Of a stretch of 57,488 bases of DNA, positions 33,742 through 43,517 are shown one piece after another. The stretch spans positions 1 through 57,488 of the forward strand of contig JACRAL010000216.1 in assembly GCA_016213435.1 (NCBI GenBank). Direction: 5' to 3'. Position 1 is the first letter of the stretch. Each line of letters starts with the position of its first letter. Under the pieces are notes generated by a model. That model worked only from the letters and a program-made list of their open reading frames with translations. It was not told the origin of the DNA and did no database searches. Origin of the DNA: Bacteroidota bacterium. Lineage in GTDB: Bacteria > Bacteroidota > Bacteroidia > Palsa-948. The position numbers were made by a program, and so were the translations under genes.

Positions 33742-34185
33742 TTAATTTGATGATTTATTAAATCCTAAAATGTTCACTCCGCATCCTTCTTTGCCATTCT
33801 CGAAGGTCACTTCCAGATAATAGACTCCGGTGGCTGAACAGGGATAGCTGAACAATGGATAGAACTTTTTATTTGATTTGTTGAAATTGGTAGCTATCAT
33901 TTTGTGGTTTCTGTCAAAAAGAGTTACGATCATTTTATTGCCATCAATATTCTCATCGCAAATAATGATCTTATACGTTGATCCTTTGCTGAAAACATAA
34001 GAGTATTCATATTTGTTTTCAGCAGTTTTTTTGTCAATACTGATATTGAATGATTTGATGAACGTGAATTCTCCCAGCGAGGAGGCGCATTTGTCAAGAA
34101 ATGCATCCGAGGTGCACTGTGCTTCTGCGATGGAGTAAATATGCGATAGAAAAATAATAGCGGTGATTTGAAAAACATTTTTCAT
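33742..34185 (-). CDS. Small secreted protein of the T9SS adhesin operon
   Basis: A 147-residue protein with a signal peptide (MKNVFQITAIIFLSHIYSIA, cleavage expected after AEA). A probable beta-sandwich domain follows with four cysteines (QCTSDAF, DKCASSL, SYPCSATGVYYLEV, EGCGVNI). The SATGVYYLEVTF segment looks like a carbohydrate-binding or pre-peptidase C-terminal type beta domain, but I cannot assign a family. It starts 5 bases after the stop of the PorE-like gene and is the last member of a four-gene minus-strand operon. It is therefore likely to work with the surface machinery. Confidence 0.72.
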   Translation of the reverse strand: MKNVFQITAIIFLSHIYSIAEAQCTSDAFLDKCASSLGEFTFIKSFNISIDKKTAENKYEYSYVFSKGSTYKIIICDENIDGNKMIVTLFDRNHKMIATNFNKSNKKFYPLFSYPCSATGVYYLEVTFENGKEGCGVNILGFNKSSN

Positions 34186-34190
34186 AATAC

Positions 34191-36752
34191 TTACTTTTTT
34201 AATATTTTAAATTCTGTTCTTCTGTTTTTTTGATGTTCTGCTTCGGCTTGAGCGTTTTTTACAACCGGTTTTGTTTCTCCATATCCTTTTGCAAAAATCC
34301 GAGACGCATTAATGTCAAACAGGACTAAGTAATCTTTTACCATTTGTGCCCGAGCTTGCGATAATTTTAAATTATACTCGTCATCACCTCGGCTATCTGT
34401 ATGCGAGCTTAATTCAATCACAACCCCGGAATTTGCTTCCATAAAAGTAATCAATTTGTTTAAGGATGGGAGGGAGGAGGTTTGAATAACAGCACTGTTA
34501 TAATCGTAATAAACATCATCCAGTTTAATGATCGTATCAATTACAATTTCAGACAGATCAATATCTTTTATGATTTGTTTATTCCTTTGATCTGAAAAAA
34601 CCTCAATTTCTTTTGGCAAAAATCCTTTTTCAGAAACAGAGAAGTGGTATTTCTGAGAGGCTATAACGTTTAGATTGTACTGGCCGTTTGCATTGCTTGT
34701 AATTTTCTTTATCATGCCTAGCGTGTCACTTATCGAAATTTTTGCATTAGGCACTATTCCTTTTCTTCCCCTCACGGTTCCTATAACCTGAACTTTATTC
34801 AGGGTATCCACTTTCATCTGCTTTAAAGTTTCTTTTTTAGGTAATGTTGCTGTTTTTGATTGTTGTTTTGTAGCAACTGCTTGCTTCTTTGCTGTTATTA
34901 AATATTTTTTTCCGGGAAACAATTTTGCATTGAAAGAATAAAACCCATTATTGTTTGTTTTGCTGTTACTCACACTGGCCGCATTGGAATAATCAAGGAG
35001 CGAAACTGAAATATTTGTTATTGGAATTTGCTTCTTTTCAGCCGTAGAATCTTTATCTGTACTCTCCAGCAGAATGCCATTCACAGAGATGCCGCGTTGT
35101 TTCGGTAGGATATATGCCTGTATGTATTCCTTGTCTGTATTTCTTGTTAAGGACAATTCAACTTTGTTGTATGAAAAGCCTTCCTTTCTTGATGAGAGGG
35201 TAAAAGTTTTTCCTTCAGTGATTTGAAAAGAATATTTTCCGTTTTGAGAGATAAGCACATTTTCCTCGTTTGTTTCATTGTTGATTATTTTGTAAGTGAT
35301 TCCGTCCAGCAGGGAGTTGTCTTTAAATTCAAAAAACGATCCGTTGATGGAAAGTGTCATGGGTCTCATTTCAATGAAACCATAAATATCTTCTGCGCCT
35401 TTTCCGTTAAACCTGTCGGAACTGAAGAATCCCATATCATTCTCGTCAGAGAGAATAAAGGAAAAATCATCACCGATAGAATTGATTGGGGGTTGCATAT
35501 TGGTAACGTGCTTCCATTTATCTTCATCAAAATCATAACGAGCTGAAAAAATATCTAGTTTTCCCATGCCCGGATGTACGTCTGAAGAAAAGTAAAGTGT
35601 ATTGTCAGTAGCAATGAATGGATACATTTCGTGCCCGAATGTGTTGACCTCAGGACCAAGATTGACAGGTTTTCCCCATGAACCGTCTTTATTTTTTTCC
35701 ACATAATAAATATCGGTTCCGCCCTGTCCGCCAGGCATGTCCGACATGAAATATAAATACTTGCCGTTCTTTGTTAAGCTGGGGTGGGCAACAGAATATT
35801 GGGAGCTGTTAAACTCAAAAGCGCTTTTCGGTTTGCTCCATTTTCCCGTAGAATCTTTTTGGGAATATAAAATCTGTAAAGTGCTGATAATTGCTTTTTT
35901 ATTTTTTTCTCTTTTTCCTCTTATGGTACGTGTAAAGTAAACTTCGTTGCCATCTCTTGTAAAAGCTGCCGGACCTTCGTGCAACGGAGAATTAAGATCT
36001 TTCATATTTTCAGGAAGAGGAAGGTTGGCTGGGGGATAGTTTAATGGTTCATAATATAAATCCAGCCGGATGACTTCATCACCTCCATTAAAACTCATCA
36101 ATGCTTTTTTGGAATCTTTTCTTGATGAACAGAATGCGATTCCGTCTTTGTAAAATGCCGGAGAAAACTCACTGCCAGGTGTATTGACCTGTTCGATATT
36201 TTTCACTTCGTACCGTGCTTCCGCCATATTTTCATCCAGCCACTTTTGTGCCGAATCACAGCTATGCATGTACACTTTCCCCATGGGGTCTCCAGGATTT
36301 AGTTTTATGTATTCTTTAAATTGCTCTGATGCTTCGGCATATTTTGAACTTCCTTTTAAGCTCAGAGCGTAATTCAATATATTTTTAGCATTCTTTTTTT
36401 TCTTAGAAATTTTTTTGTAGGCATCTTCCGCCAATTCAAACTGACCGGTTAGCCGGTAGCAATCTGCGATCTGCTGCAATGCGGTGTCTTTGTTTTTCCC
36501 TTTTCCTTTGTCTAACTCCAATTGATAATTTGCAATTGCTTCTTTAAACATGTTTCGGTCAAAATATTTATTTCCTTTTGCAAGATATTTTTGTGCAATA
36601 GTTATATTTCCTGCGCATAACATTAGTAGTGTCAGCAATACAAAGCCAGTCTTGAATCCTTTCCAAAGAACAATCGAAGGTTGTGAACGAAGCTCGCGTT
36701 CAATGCGTTCTCCTTCCCTTTGGGAAGGCAGGGGTAAGCTTTCATTTTTCAT
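34191..36752 (-). CDS. porE: PorE-like OmpA-family protein (TPR, PD40, carboxypeptidase-regulatory, OmpA)
   Basis: An 853-residue periplasmic protein with the domain order of the T9SS component PorE. TPR repeats come first (about 60-170, AIANYQLELDKGKGKNKDTA). A PD40 beta-propeller follows (about 190-470, YLYFMSDMPGGQGGTDIYYV; LYFSSDVHPGMGKLDIFSA). Carboxypeptidase-regulatory-like beta domains come next (about 480-730), then a C-terminal OmpA peptidoglycan-binding domain (SSHTDSRGDDEYN, FAKGYGETKP). The N-terminus is odd. The hydrophobic signal (TGFVLLTLLMLCAGNITIAQ, residues 36-55) is preceded by about 30 polar residues read from a palindromic repeat. The ATG overlaps the porP stop. Confidence 0.87.
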   Translation of the reverse strand: MKNESLPLPSQREGERIERELRSQPSIVLWKGFKTGFVLLTLLMLCAGNITIAQKYLAKGNKYFDRNMFKEAIANYQLELDKGKGKNKDTALQQIADCYRLTGQFELAEDAYKKISKKKKNAKNILNYALSLKGSSKYAEASEQFKEYIKLNPGDPMGKVYMHSCDSAQKWLDENMAEARYEVKNIEQVNTPGSEFSPAFYKDGIAFCSSRKDSKKALMSFNGGDEVIRLDLYYEPLNYPPANLPLPENMKDLNSPLHEGPAAFTRDGNEVYFTRTIRGKREKNKKAIISTLQILYSQKDSTGKWSKPKSAFEFNSSQYSVAHPSLTKNGKYLYFMSDMPGGQGGTDIYYVEKNKDGSWGKPVNLGPEVNTFGHEMYPFIATDNTLYFSSDVHPGMGKLDIFSARYDFDEDKWKHVTNMQPPINSIGDDFSFILSDENDMGFFSSDRFNGKGAEDIYGFIEMRPMTLSINGSFFEFKDNSLLDGITYKIINNETNEENVLISQNGKYSFQITEGKTFTLSSRKEGFSYNKVELSLTRNTDKEYIQAYILPKQRGISVNGILLESTDKDSTAEKKQIPITNISVSLLDYSNAASVSNSKTNNNGFYSFNAKLFPGKKYLITAKKQAVATKQQSKTATLPKKETLKQMKVDTLNKVQVIGTVRGRKGIVPNAKISISDTLGMIKKITSNANGQYNLNVIASQKYHFSVSEKGFLPKEIEVFSDQRNKQIIKDIDLSEIVIDTIIKLDDVYYDYNSAVIQTSSLPSLNKLITFMEANSGVVIELSSHTDSRGDDEYNLKLSQARAQMVKDYLVLFDINASRIFAKGYGETKPVVKNAQAEAEHQKNRRTEFKILKK
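36700..36740. repeat. Palindromic element copy 9, at the 5' end of porE
   Basis: CCTTCCC-ttt-GGGAAGG followed by CAGGGGTAAGC (read on the plus strand) lies between the porE ATG and the coding sequence of its signal peptide. On the coding strand it reads LPLPSQREGER. Confidence 0.65.
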
Positions 36753-37717
36753 TAATAATAATACCTTGGATGAATTTCTTTTTCTTCAGCAGGCGGCAGC
36801 AGTTTTATTCCATAACTGATAAAAATCTCGTGCGTGCCATTGCTGTATCCTGACAATCCGGAAACGGCATGATCGTAGGCATACCCTATTTTAAAAGATT
36901 CTGTGATATTCACTCTAAAGATACCCGCAACTGCATCATGCGATCTGTAGGAAAGTCCTACTGTGATTTTGTCTTTAAAAATGAAATTAAGATTAAAATC
37001 TTCCTGAACCGGTGCGGCTTTTACATACTTAATCAGCAGGCTCGGCTCAATGGCGAATGATTCGGACAAATCAAAGACATTCCCAAGAAGAAAATAATAA
37101 TGCTTGAAAAGGTTTGCATTGATGGTTCTTTGAAAGTTTGCATAGTCAAGTTTGCTTTTTACTAAATGCATAGCAGAAAAACCTAAGTAAAATTCTTTCT
37201 TTCGGTAATAAGTGCCGAACGAGGCATCGGGGATCGTTCGTGCGGTTCGCTGACTCGGGATCGCATTGTCTATTTGGTCTTTCCGGATTAGATCAGGAAA
37301 AGAAATTGCCTGATTTAATACTCCGCCTTCAAGGCCAAATGAAAGTTTTCCGGAGGCAAAATTTAAATGGTAGGAACATATCCCGATTACATTTGTTTTT
37401 GAAACTACGGCAATATTCTCGTGTACTATTTTTAATCCTGTTCCTATATGAAATCGCTGAATGGGTGCATGAAAGGAAAACGCCTGCGTTTTTGGTTGCC
37501 CGGGGATCCCTAAGAACTGGGTTCTGTATTTTAATGTTCCCACCATCCAATTGGAACTTCCGGCAAAAGCAGGATTGATCTGTACTTTGTCGTACAAATA
37601 AATAGAATACATGGGATCCTGCTGGGAATATCCTTGGGTTAAGCCCGAAAGAAGAAGAAAAGCAATTGAAAAAAATTGCTTTGCATTTATTTTTATTGAA
37701 TTTAAATCACACATCAT
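36752..37717 (-). CDS. PorP/SprF-family type IX secretion outer-membrane protein
   Basis: A 321-residue outer-membrane beta-barrel of the PorP/SprF family. A signal peptide (FFSIAFLLLSGLTQGYSQ) is followed by the family opening QDPMYSIYLYDKVQINPAFAG. Repeated amphipathic strands end with HEIFISYGIKL. PorP/SprF proteins pair with type B sorted adhesins and help anchor them at the surface. The gene follows the giant PKD adhesin gene and overlaps porE by one base, matching that partnership. The first 13 residues before the hydrophobic core make the signal rather long; a later in-frame start is possible but none is an ATG. Confidence 0.9.
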   Translation of the reverse strand: MMCDLNSIKINAKQFFSIAFLLLSGLTQGYSQQDPMYSIYLYDKVQINPAFAGSSNWMVGTLKYRTQFLGIPGQPKTQAFSFHAPIQRFHIGTGLKIVHENIAVVSKTNVIGICSYHLNFASGKLSFGLEGGVLNQAISFPDLIRKDQIDNAIPSQRTARTIPDASFGTYYRKKEFYLGFSAMHLVKSKLDYANFQRTINANLFKHYYFLLGNVFDLSESFAIEPSLLIKYVKAAPVQEDFNLNFIFKDKITVGLSYRSHDAVAGIFRVNITESFKIGYAYDHAVSGLSGYSNGTHEIFISYGIKLLPPAEEKEIHPRYYY

Positions 37718-37749
37718 TGTTGTCTAACTTTTTGTTGCCACTTTAACGG

Positions 37750-40700
37750 TTACCTGGTAATGACAATATATCCTACATACGGATCTTTCCCGTTTTTCAG
37801 ATCCAACACATAATAATACACTCCATCCGAAAGATTTTCTCCTTTATTATTAACTCCTTTCCAATCATTCAAGTAAGGGCTTGCATCAAAAACAACATTA
37901 TTCCACCTGTTGTAAATCGTCAAATGGTTGTCTGTAAAATAATCCACATCAGGAACTACCCATGCATCGTTGCTATTATCCCCGTTAGGCGTAATGATCT
38001 GAGGAATTGGATTAACAATTTGAGTAAGACATCTGTCTATAACGATTGTTACTGTAGTGGTATCTTTGCAATAAGTGTTTGAAACAATTAGTTGATACAA
38101 GGTTGTTGAATCAGGGCGTGCATAGGGATTACTCATCGTGTAATTATAAATGCTAGAGGAAGGGCTCCATAAAAAATATAAACCACCGCTTCCATTTAAC
38201 CGGATGCTGTCTCCTATGCAGATGGTTTGTGTGATTCCGGCATTCGCTACAGGGGTGGTGATATCCACCATTACGAGAATTGAATCTGTGGTGCTTTTAC
38301 ACCCGTTATATGTTGCATTGAAATAATAGGTTGTATTTGTTGAGGGCGACACTACAACAGTTTGTGCGGTGCTGTTGTTACTCCATAAATATGTTGAGTT
38401 GGGATAATTTCCTGTAATAACAGCAGAAAGTGTGGTGATTGTTCCCTTACAAATACCTGAGTCAGAAGCGGTAAGGTATGGATCGGGTGTTGGGAGTGCA
38501 TTGAAATTCAGTATAGCGCTTGGTTGTGTTTTGCATCCGAAAAAATCTGTTGCTATGACATTAAACGAGAGTGGATTTGCAATCGAAGTAATAGCACATA
38601 AACTGCTTGCTGTGGATTGAATGAGAGAAGCGTTATTGTAAAAAGAATATTGCGAATAGGAGGAAGGAGAAGCGGTCAGAACAATAGTATCGTTATTGCA
38701 AATGTTGCCGGACAAAGGTTGGCTCAGCAAGGAAACACTCGACTGCTTCAATATATAAAAGGTTGTTGCAGATGAAGCAGGTCCCATGCATCCTAGATAA
38801 TTTGTTGCAGTAACCGAAATAGTGTAGATAGAATCCTGCAAAAAGGTTGATTCTGAATAAACAGTTGAAGATGAACTTTGCAATAAGGTAGTTCCATTAT
38901 AAAAATCATACTGCGCATATCCTGCCGGACTTGCCGTAATGATCACCGTATCGCCAAAGCAAACAGTATCATTTGTCAGATTTGAAGAAAGAACAATAGT
39001 TGGAAGAGAAATAGCTGCGTAATTTAGTGTAGCTGTTTTATAATTACACCCCGTATTATCGGACAGGGCAGAAATAGAATAGGTGCCGGCAGAGATATTG
39101 GAAATAGTTAATGCCGGATTATTTGAATTTTGTAAAGTAGCTGCTCCATTATAAAAAGTATAATTAGAGTATCCTGCAGGGGATGCGGTAATAATCAGAG
39201 AGGTGCCTGCGCAAATGCTGTCGTTTAAAACATTTGACGACAGTGTGATTACAGGAGCAGGAGTTACAGTAACGATAAAATTGTTAGTGGTGGGGACACA
39301 GGATGGCTGAGTAGGATCAGACACAGATACAGAGATAGTGGTATTGTTTGCCGCAACTAATGAATAGGTAGTATCTGTTGCAGGCAGATTACCGTTCCAT
39401 GAAATCAGAGGATTGGCAACATTGATATTTGAAACAGAAAGAGTAATGGTGTCCCCCTCGCAAGCAGTAACATATGGGTTGATAGTGTATGATACAACAT
39501 TACAACCCATGGCATAGCAGGTATGAGTTGCAGAGGCAATGCTGTTTCCGCAAGGGAGATTTCCCAAGGCGATGACAGAAAGGGTGACAGGATCCCCGGG
39601 ATTTAATCCGGAAACTAATTCAGATAAACTTGTTAGTCCGGATGTGGGAGTTTGGTACGAAGCACCATTAATACTTATTTGATAACCCGTAGCTCCCAAA
39701 ATACTGTTCCAAACAAAATAAACAGAATCTGTATTTGTTGTGCCGCAATTTATCTGCGGAACGTTCAATGGATCAATAACAGCAGTAGTTATTGAATTAC
39801 TGGGGGCGCCTACGCAGCCTTGGTTTTCTGCAATTACAGTAATAGTGTGGCCATTTATCCAGTTAGTTGTTTGATAAACATTGCTGTTAGTGTATTGCAA
39901 TAGCAGGAAGCCATCGTAAAAGGCATAGTTAGAATATCCTGCAGGGGAGGTTGTAAATGTAAGCAGCGATCCTTTGCAGATAGTGTCGTTTACAGATGAA
40001 CTCACAACAGTAACATTCGTAGGTTTGTCAATAACATGAATGTTGAAATATTTTATAGCAGGCACGCAAGCCGGCTGGTTTGGATTGGAAACCTCTACAG
40101 TAATAAGCGTATCTGCACTTGGCGAAATAGTAAAGGTTGTTGCAGTAGTTGTTGCTCCGCCATTCCATGATACAGAATATGGAGATATGGTTAAATTGTT
40201 TATTGATAAAGTAGCGGTATCTCCTTTACACAAAGTGATATTTGAATTTATAGTGTAATTAATCGCGGCACATGGTGTTGCAAAACAAGTTGCCGGAACA
40301 GAAATTGCACTGTTTCCGCAGAGACTATTTCCCAATGCCTTCACTATAATCGACACTGCATCACCAGGGGTTAATCCCGTTACCAAATGAGTTACTCCGA
40401 GATTTCCGCTGCTGGGTGTTATGAACGGACCGCCATTTACACTGACCATGTAACCGGTTGCGCCAATTACGCTGTTCCATATAAACTTAACGCTGGTGGT
40501 GGTGGTTACATCACAAACTACCTGAGGAGGAAACATCGGTTGAATAATCGCAATACTGATTGCATTCGAAGTATCGGTACAGCCAACATCTTTTGCCACT
40601 GCACGAATGGAATTTCCTGCAAGCAAAGAACTTGTTGAATAAACATTACTTACTCCGGATTGAAATAAAACCGAGCCATTATAAAAGGCATAATTGGTTA

Positions 40701-42969
40701 AGTTGGATGGCGATGCAGTAAAAACAACATTGCTGCCAACGCAAATACTGTCTTGAGGAATATTGCTGCTAAGTGTAACATTTGGGATCGAATCAACCTG
40801 TATTACTATGATTCCATTTGTTGCCGGACAGGTAAGTTGTGAGGAATCAATAACACTTATTGTTATGGTTGTGTTAGCAGCAGCTGTAAGCGAAAAGGAT
40901 GTGGCGGCAGTATAAGTGCCACCATTCCATGCAACGCCATACTTGGCAGCACTTATATTGCTGATTGCAGGATTTAAAATTGTTCCCTTGCAAACCTGAT
41001 ACGTGGGAGTATAAGAATATGAAACAGCAGTACACGGCATCGTAACGCAGGTAGCTAATGCAGAATACGTGGTGTCAGAGCAAGGAGCAGCTCCAATTGC
41101 CATAACAATAATTTTTGCAGTATCATTCAGACTTAATCCGGTTATCAAATGCGTTAAGCCCGATGATCCGCTGCCGGGTGTTGTAAAAGCGCTTCCATTG
41201 ACACTTACCTGATAGGAAACAGCACCGTTAACAGCTCCCCATACAAATTGAATTGAGTTTGCAGTCGTAGTTCCGCAGTTTACTAATGGATTCTGCATGT
41301 GAGGTGTTGCGTTTATGCCAATTGTATTGCTAATGTTGCTTATACATCCGCTCGTGTTTTGTGCAATTACAGAAACAATATGACCATTAGGTGGGTTGGA
41401 ATATGTATAGCTATTGCTTGTTCCTGATTGAAGATTATAACTTCCGTCAAAGAAGGTGTAATTACTTAACCCGGATGGAAGTGCAGTAAAAACAATTGAA
41501 TCGCCTGTGCAGATATTTGGGTTAGAGCTGGTAAGCGTTACGGTAGGGACAGCATTCATGTGAACGGCAATATCATTGCTTGTATTTGAACAGCCCCACA
41601 AATTCATTGCTGTAACTTTCACTTTATCTCCATCCGAAAGGGATGAACTTTGAAAAACATTGTTCTGAGAACTCTGGGTCAGGATATTATTTACATAAAA
41701 TTTATAACTAACGTAACTTTCGGGAGTTGCGGTAAATGTTAAAGGAGACTGACAAACAGTGTCATTCGGAGTAACAGCCAAACTTATTACTGCAATTGGA
41801 TAAACGGTTACAGGAACACTATAAACAGCAGAGCAGCCACTGTCAACTACTGTTAATGAGATTGTGTGTATGCCCGCTGTTGTCCAATTCACTTTATGAG
41901 GACCTTTTCCTGAACCCGGGACACCGGTGCCTCCTGAAAAATTCCAATTATATGTAGCAATACTGCTTGCTGATCCTGTGAATGTAAGTAGCGAACTGTC
42001 ATTCGAACAAATAGGTGTTGTGGCTGTAAAAGAAGCAATGGGGGTAGTTCTGACAATTAAAGCTTTTTCTGTTTTGTTTGAGCAGCCAAGGGAGTTTGTA
42101 GCTGTTAATTGAATGAAATAAGTTCCGGAAGCAGTATACGTGTGACTTCCGGGCTGCGAGCCGGTAAACAAAGGGCTGCCATCGCCAAAATCCCAGCTGC
42201 GGGATGAGATTATAGAGCTAAGGGTATCGGTTGTATTAATGATAGCTACCTTTTGAGGGGTGCAGCCAAATGCGGGGGTAAGTGTGAAATCCGGATTAGG
42301 AGAGGCAATCGCAGAAAAATTATTAATAGTTGTTGAATTAGTACAGCCCTTATCACTTGTTACAGTCAGCTGCACAGAATACACTCCGGGAGTTGAATAA
42401 ACATGGCAGGGCGAAAAAATGCTGGAAGCAAATCCATCACCCAAATTCCATGCATAGATATATCCTGTGCCCGTGCTTGAATTATTTGTGAAGCATATAG
42501 AATCTGATATCGAACAAACAGTTGTTTTATTTGCCGTAAATAATACTTTCGGTTTTTTATATACTCTTACCGTATCTGTTGCGCTGCTGGGCGGACCCGA
42601 AACACATTGAATGGTTAGATTGACAACATAGACAGTATCTCCAATAACTCCAGAAACATAGCTGTGCGATGGATTTGTAGCTCCTGTGGTTGGACTGCCA
42701 TCACCAAAATCCCATACTCGGTTCTGAACAGGCCCGGTACTTAAATCACTAAACTGAACGGTGAGGGTTTCGCATCCTTTGATGGGCGAAATGTTTGAAC
42801 CGATAGCCGCTGTACATTGAGCTTTGCTCTCGGAGAGAAAGAAAAAAAACGCAAACAGGGATAATAGTGAATGCTTTATTAGGATATTTTTATTTAATAG
42901 ATATGTAAAGTTGCATGCATAATAAGATTTTTTTTGGCAAATATATATACTATGTAAAAACATTCTCAT
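37750..42969 (-). CDS. Giant PKD-repeat adhesin with type B (gliding-type) T9SS sorting domain
   Basis: A 1739-residue surface protein. The signal sequence is centred on LLSLFAFFFFLSESKAQ, about 30-50 residues from the ATG. Four PKD domains occupy about residues 55-390 (VWDFGDGSP, YAWNLGDGF, SWDFGDGSP, NWNFSGGTG). A long series of Ig-like/PKD-like units of about 85-210 residues follows, with recurrent SPAGYSNYTFYNG and ICAGTSL-like strands, alternating with fibronectin-like modules (NSIQFVWGAVNGAVSYQVSV). The C-terminus is a type B sorting domain (ITPNGDNSNDAWVVP, LTIYNRWNNVVF, DGVYYYVLDLKNG). Internal repeats are up to about 60% alike by eye. It is co-transcribed with PorP/SprF, its probable anchor. 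Confidence 0.9.
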   Translation of the reverse strand: MRMFLHSIYICQKKSYYACNFTYLLNKNILIKHSLLSLFAFFFFLSESKAQCTAAIGSNISPIKGCETLTVQFSDLSTGPVQNRVWDFGDGSPTTGATNPSHSYVSGVIGDTVYVVNLTIQCVSGPPSSATDTVRVYKKPKVLFTANKTTVCSISDSICFTNNSSTGTGYIYAWNLGDGFASSIFSPCHVYSTPGVYSVQLTVTSDKGCTNSTTINNFSAIASPNPDFTLTPAFGCTPQKVAIINTTDTLSSIISSRSWDFGDGSPLFTGSQPGSHTYTASGTYFIQLTATNSLGCSNKTEKALIVRTTPIASFTATTPICSNDSSLLTFTGSASSIATYNWNFSGGTGVPGSGKGPHKVNWTTAGIHTISLTVVDSGCSAVYSVPVTVYPIAVISLAVTPNDTVCQSPLTFTATPESYVSYKFYVNNILTQSSQNNVFQSSSLSDGDKVKVTAMNLWGCSNTSNDIAVHMNAVPTVTLTSSNPNICTGDSIVFTALPSGLSNYTFFDGSYNLQSGTSNSYTYSNPPNGHIVSVIAQNTSGCISNISNTIGINATPHMQNPLVNCGTTTANSIQFVWGAVNGAVSYQVSVNGSAFTTPGSGSSGLTHLITGLSLNDTAKIIVMAIGAAPCSDTTYSALATCVTMPCTAVSYSYTPTYQVCKGTILNPAISNISAAKYGVAWNGGTYTAATSFSLTAAANTTITISVIDSSQLTCPATNGIIVIQVDSIPNVTLSSNIPQDSICVGSNVVFTASPSNLTNYAFYNGSVLFQSGVSNVYSTSSLLAGNSIRAVAKDVGCTDTSNAISIAIIQPMFPPQVVCDVTTTTSVKFIWNSVIGATGYMVSVNGGPFITPSSGNLGVTHLVTGLTPGDAVSIIVKALGNSLCGNSAISVPATCFATPCAAINYTINSNITLCKGDTATLSINNLTISPYSVSWNGGATTTATTFTISPSADTLITVEVSNPNQPACVPAIKYFNIHVIDKPTNVTVVSSSVNDTICKGSLLTFTTSPAGYSNYAFYDGFLLLQYTNSNVYQTTNWINGHTITVIAENQGCVGAPSNSITTAVIDPLNVPQINCGTTNTDSVYFVWNSILGATGYQISINGASYQTPTSGLTSLSELVSGLNPGDPVTLSVIALGNLPCGNSIASATHTCYAMGCNVVSYTINPYVTACEGDTITLSVSNINVANPLISWNGNLPATDTTYSLVAANNTTISVSVSDPTQPSCVPTTNNFIVTVTPAPVITLSSNVLNDSICAGTSLIITASPAGYSNYTFYNGAATLQNSNNPALTISNISAGTYSISALSDNTGCNYKTATLNYAAISLPTIVLSSNLTNDTVCFGDTVIITASPAGYAQYDFYNGTTLLQSSSSTVYSESTFLQDSIYTISVTATNYLGCMGPASSATTFYILKQSSVSLLSQPLSGNICNNDTIVLTASPSSYSQYSFYNNASLIQSTASSLCAITSIANPLSFNVIATDFFGCKTQPSAILNFNALPTPDPYLTASDSGICKGTITTLSAVITGNYPNSTYLWSNNSTAQTVVVSPSTNTTYYFNATYNGCKSTTDSILVMVDITTPVANAGITQTICIGDSIRLNGSGGLYFLWSPSSSIYNYTMSNPYARPDSTTLYQLIVSNTYCKDTTTVTIVIDRCLTQIVNPIPQIITPNGDNSNDAWVVPDVDYFTDNHLTIYNRWNNVVFDASPYLNDWKGVNNKGENLSDGVYYYVLDLKNGKDPYVGYIVITR

Positions 42970-43011
42970 TTTTCAGGTTTCTAAAAATCCTTAATTTGTA
43001 TAATATGATGA

Positions 43012-43019
43012 CAAAAATA
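43012..43019 (-). promoter_or_regulatory. Candidate adhesin operon -7 element (TATTTTTG, minus strand)
   Basis: On the minus strand TATTTTTG fits TAnnTTTG and ends about 42 bases before the adhesin ATG. A second such element (TATATTTG, minus strand, 42938-42945) lies inside the predicted 5' coding region and may be chance. Confidence 0.4.
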
Positions 43020-43112
43020 GATTTTTTTTCGATAAAACAGAAAGATTGTTGTGTATTTCGTCTTCCTTAACCCAGATTTTTCAACTCTAAATCCGGATTA
43101 AATTATAGCAAC

Positions 43113-43259
43113 TTAATGATGCTGAGTCAGTTCGCTTATTTTATTTTTCAGCGCTTCAATCTGATCAAGGAAGTCTTTTTCTTTTCGTGCCATTTCTTCG
43201 TGCGTGGCTGTCATTTCTTCCATATTCTGCTTGCTTTCTTCTTCCTGTGCTCTTAGCCG
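43113..43259 (-). pseudogene. 3'-end fragment of a HAMP-GAF sensor gene (left flank of locus B)
   Basis: On the minus strand the last 47 codons of a sensor protein are preserved, including the segment QNMEEMTATHEEMARKEKDF and the ending SELTQHH then TAA. The intact gene at 46330-47967 ends with an almost identical coiled coil (about 38 of 47 residues the same). Upstream of this piece homology stops, so it is a truncated duplicate. The two copies lie in the same orientation on either side of locus B. Confidence 0.8.
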
Positions 43260-43417
43260 AACAAACAACCTATCAATTAAATATGATTTACATCATAATT
43301 TGTTTCTAAGCCCTGATTTATATTTGATCTCTTCAAGATGCACACTTATTTTAAAACACCCTCTGCAACACCATACAACGCATTAGAGAAAGCATCTCTG
43401 GAACACACTCTTTTTTA

Positions 43418-43432
43418 CCCCCCCCCCCCCCC
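43418..43432. repeat. C15 homopolymer tract
   Basis: Fifteen consecutive C bases, bounded by TTTTTTA and ATTTTTTT, lie 86 bases upstream of the first locus B gene. Such a tract is prone to slippage and is unusual in AT-rich DNA. Confidence 0.95.
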
Positions 43433-43517
43433 ATTTTTTTATTAGCAGATAAATATTATTCGTTAATAGTTACATCGCTCGCACATTTATTTGTTGCGGG
43501 CTTTTTGCTTTTATAAA

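Larger units (their letters stand above)
42970..43517. other. Spacer with promoter, gene-tail remnant and homopolymer
   Basis: About 550 bases lie between the adhesin operon and locus B. They hold a minus-strand promoter element (43012-43019), a decayed sensor-gene tail (43113-43259) and a run of 15 C (43418-43432). Otherwise I see no gene. Confidence 0.6.
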
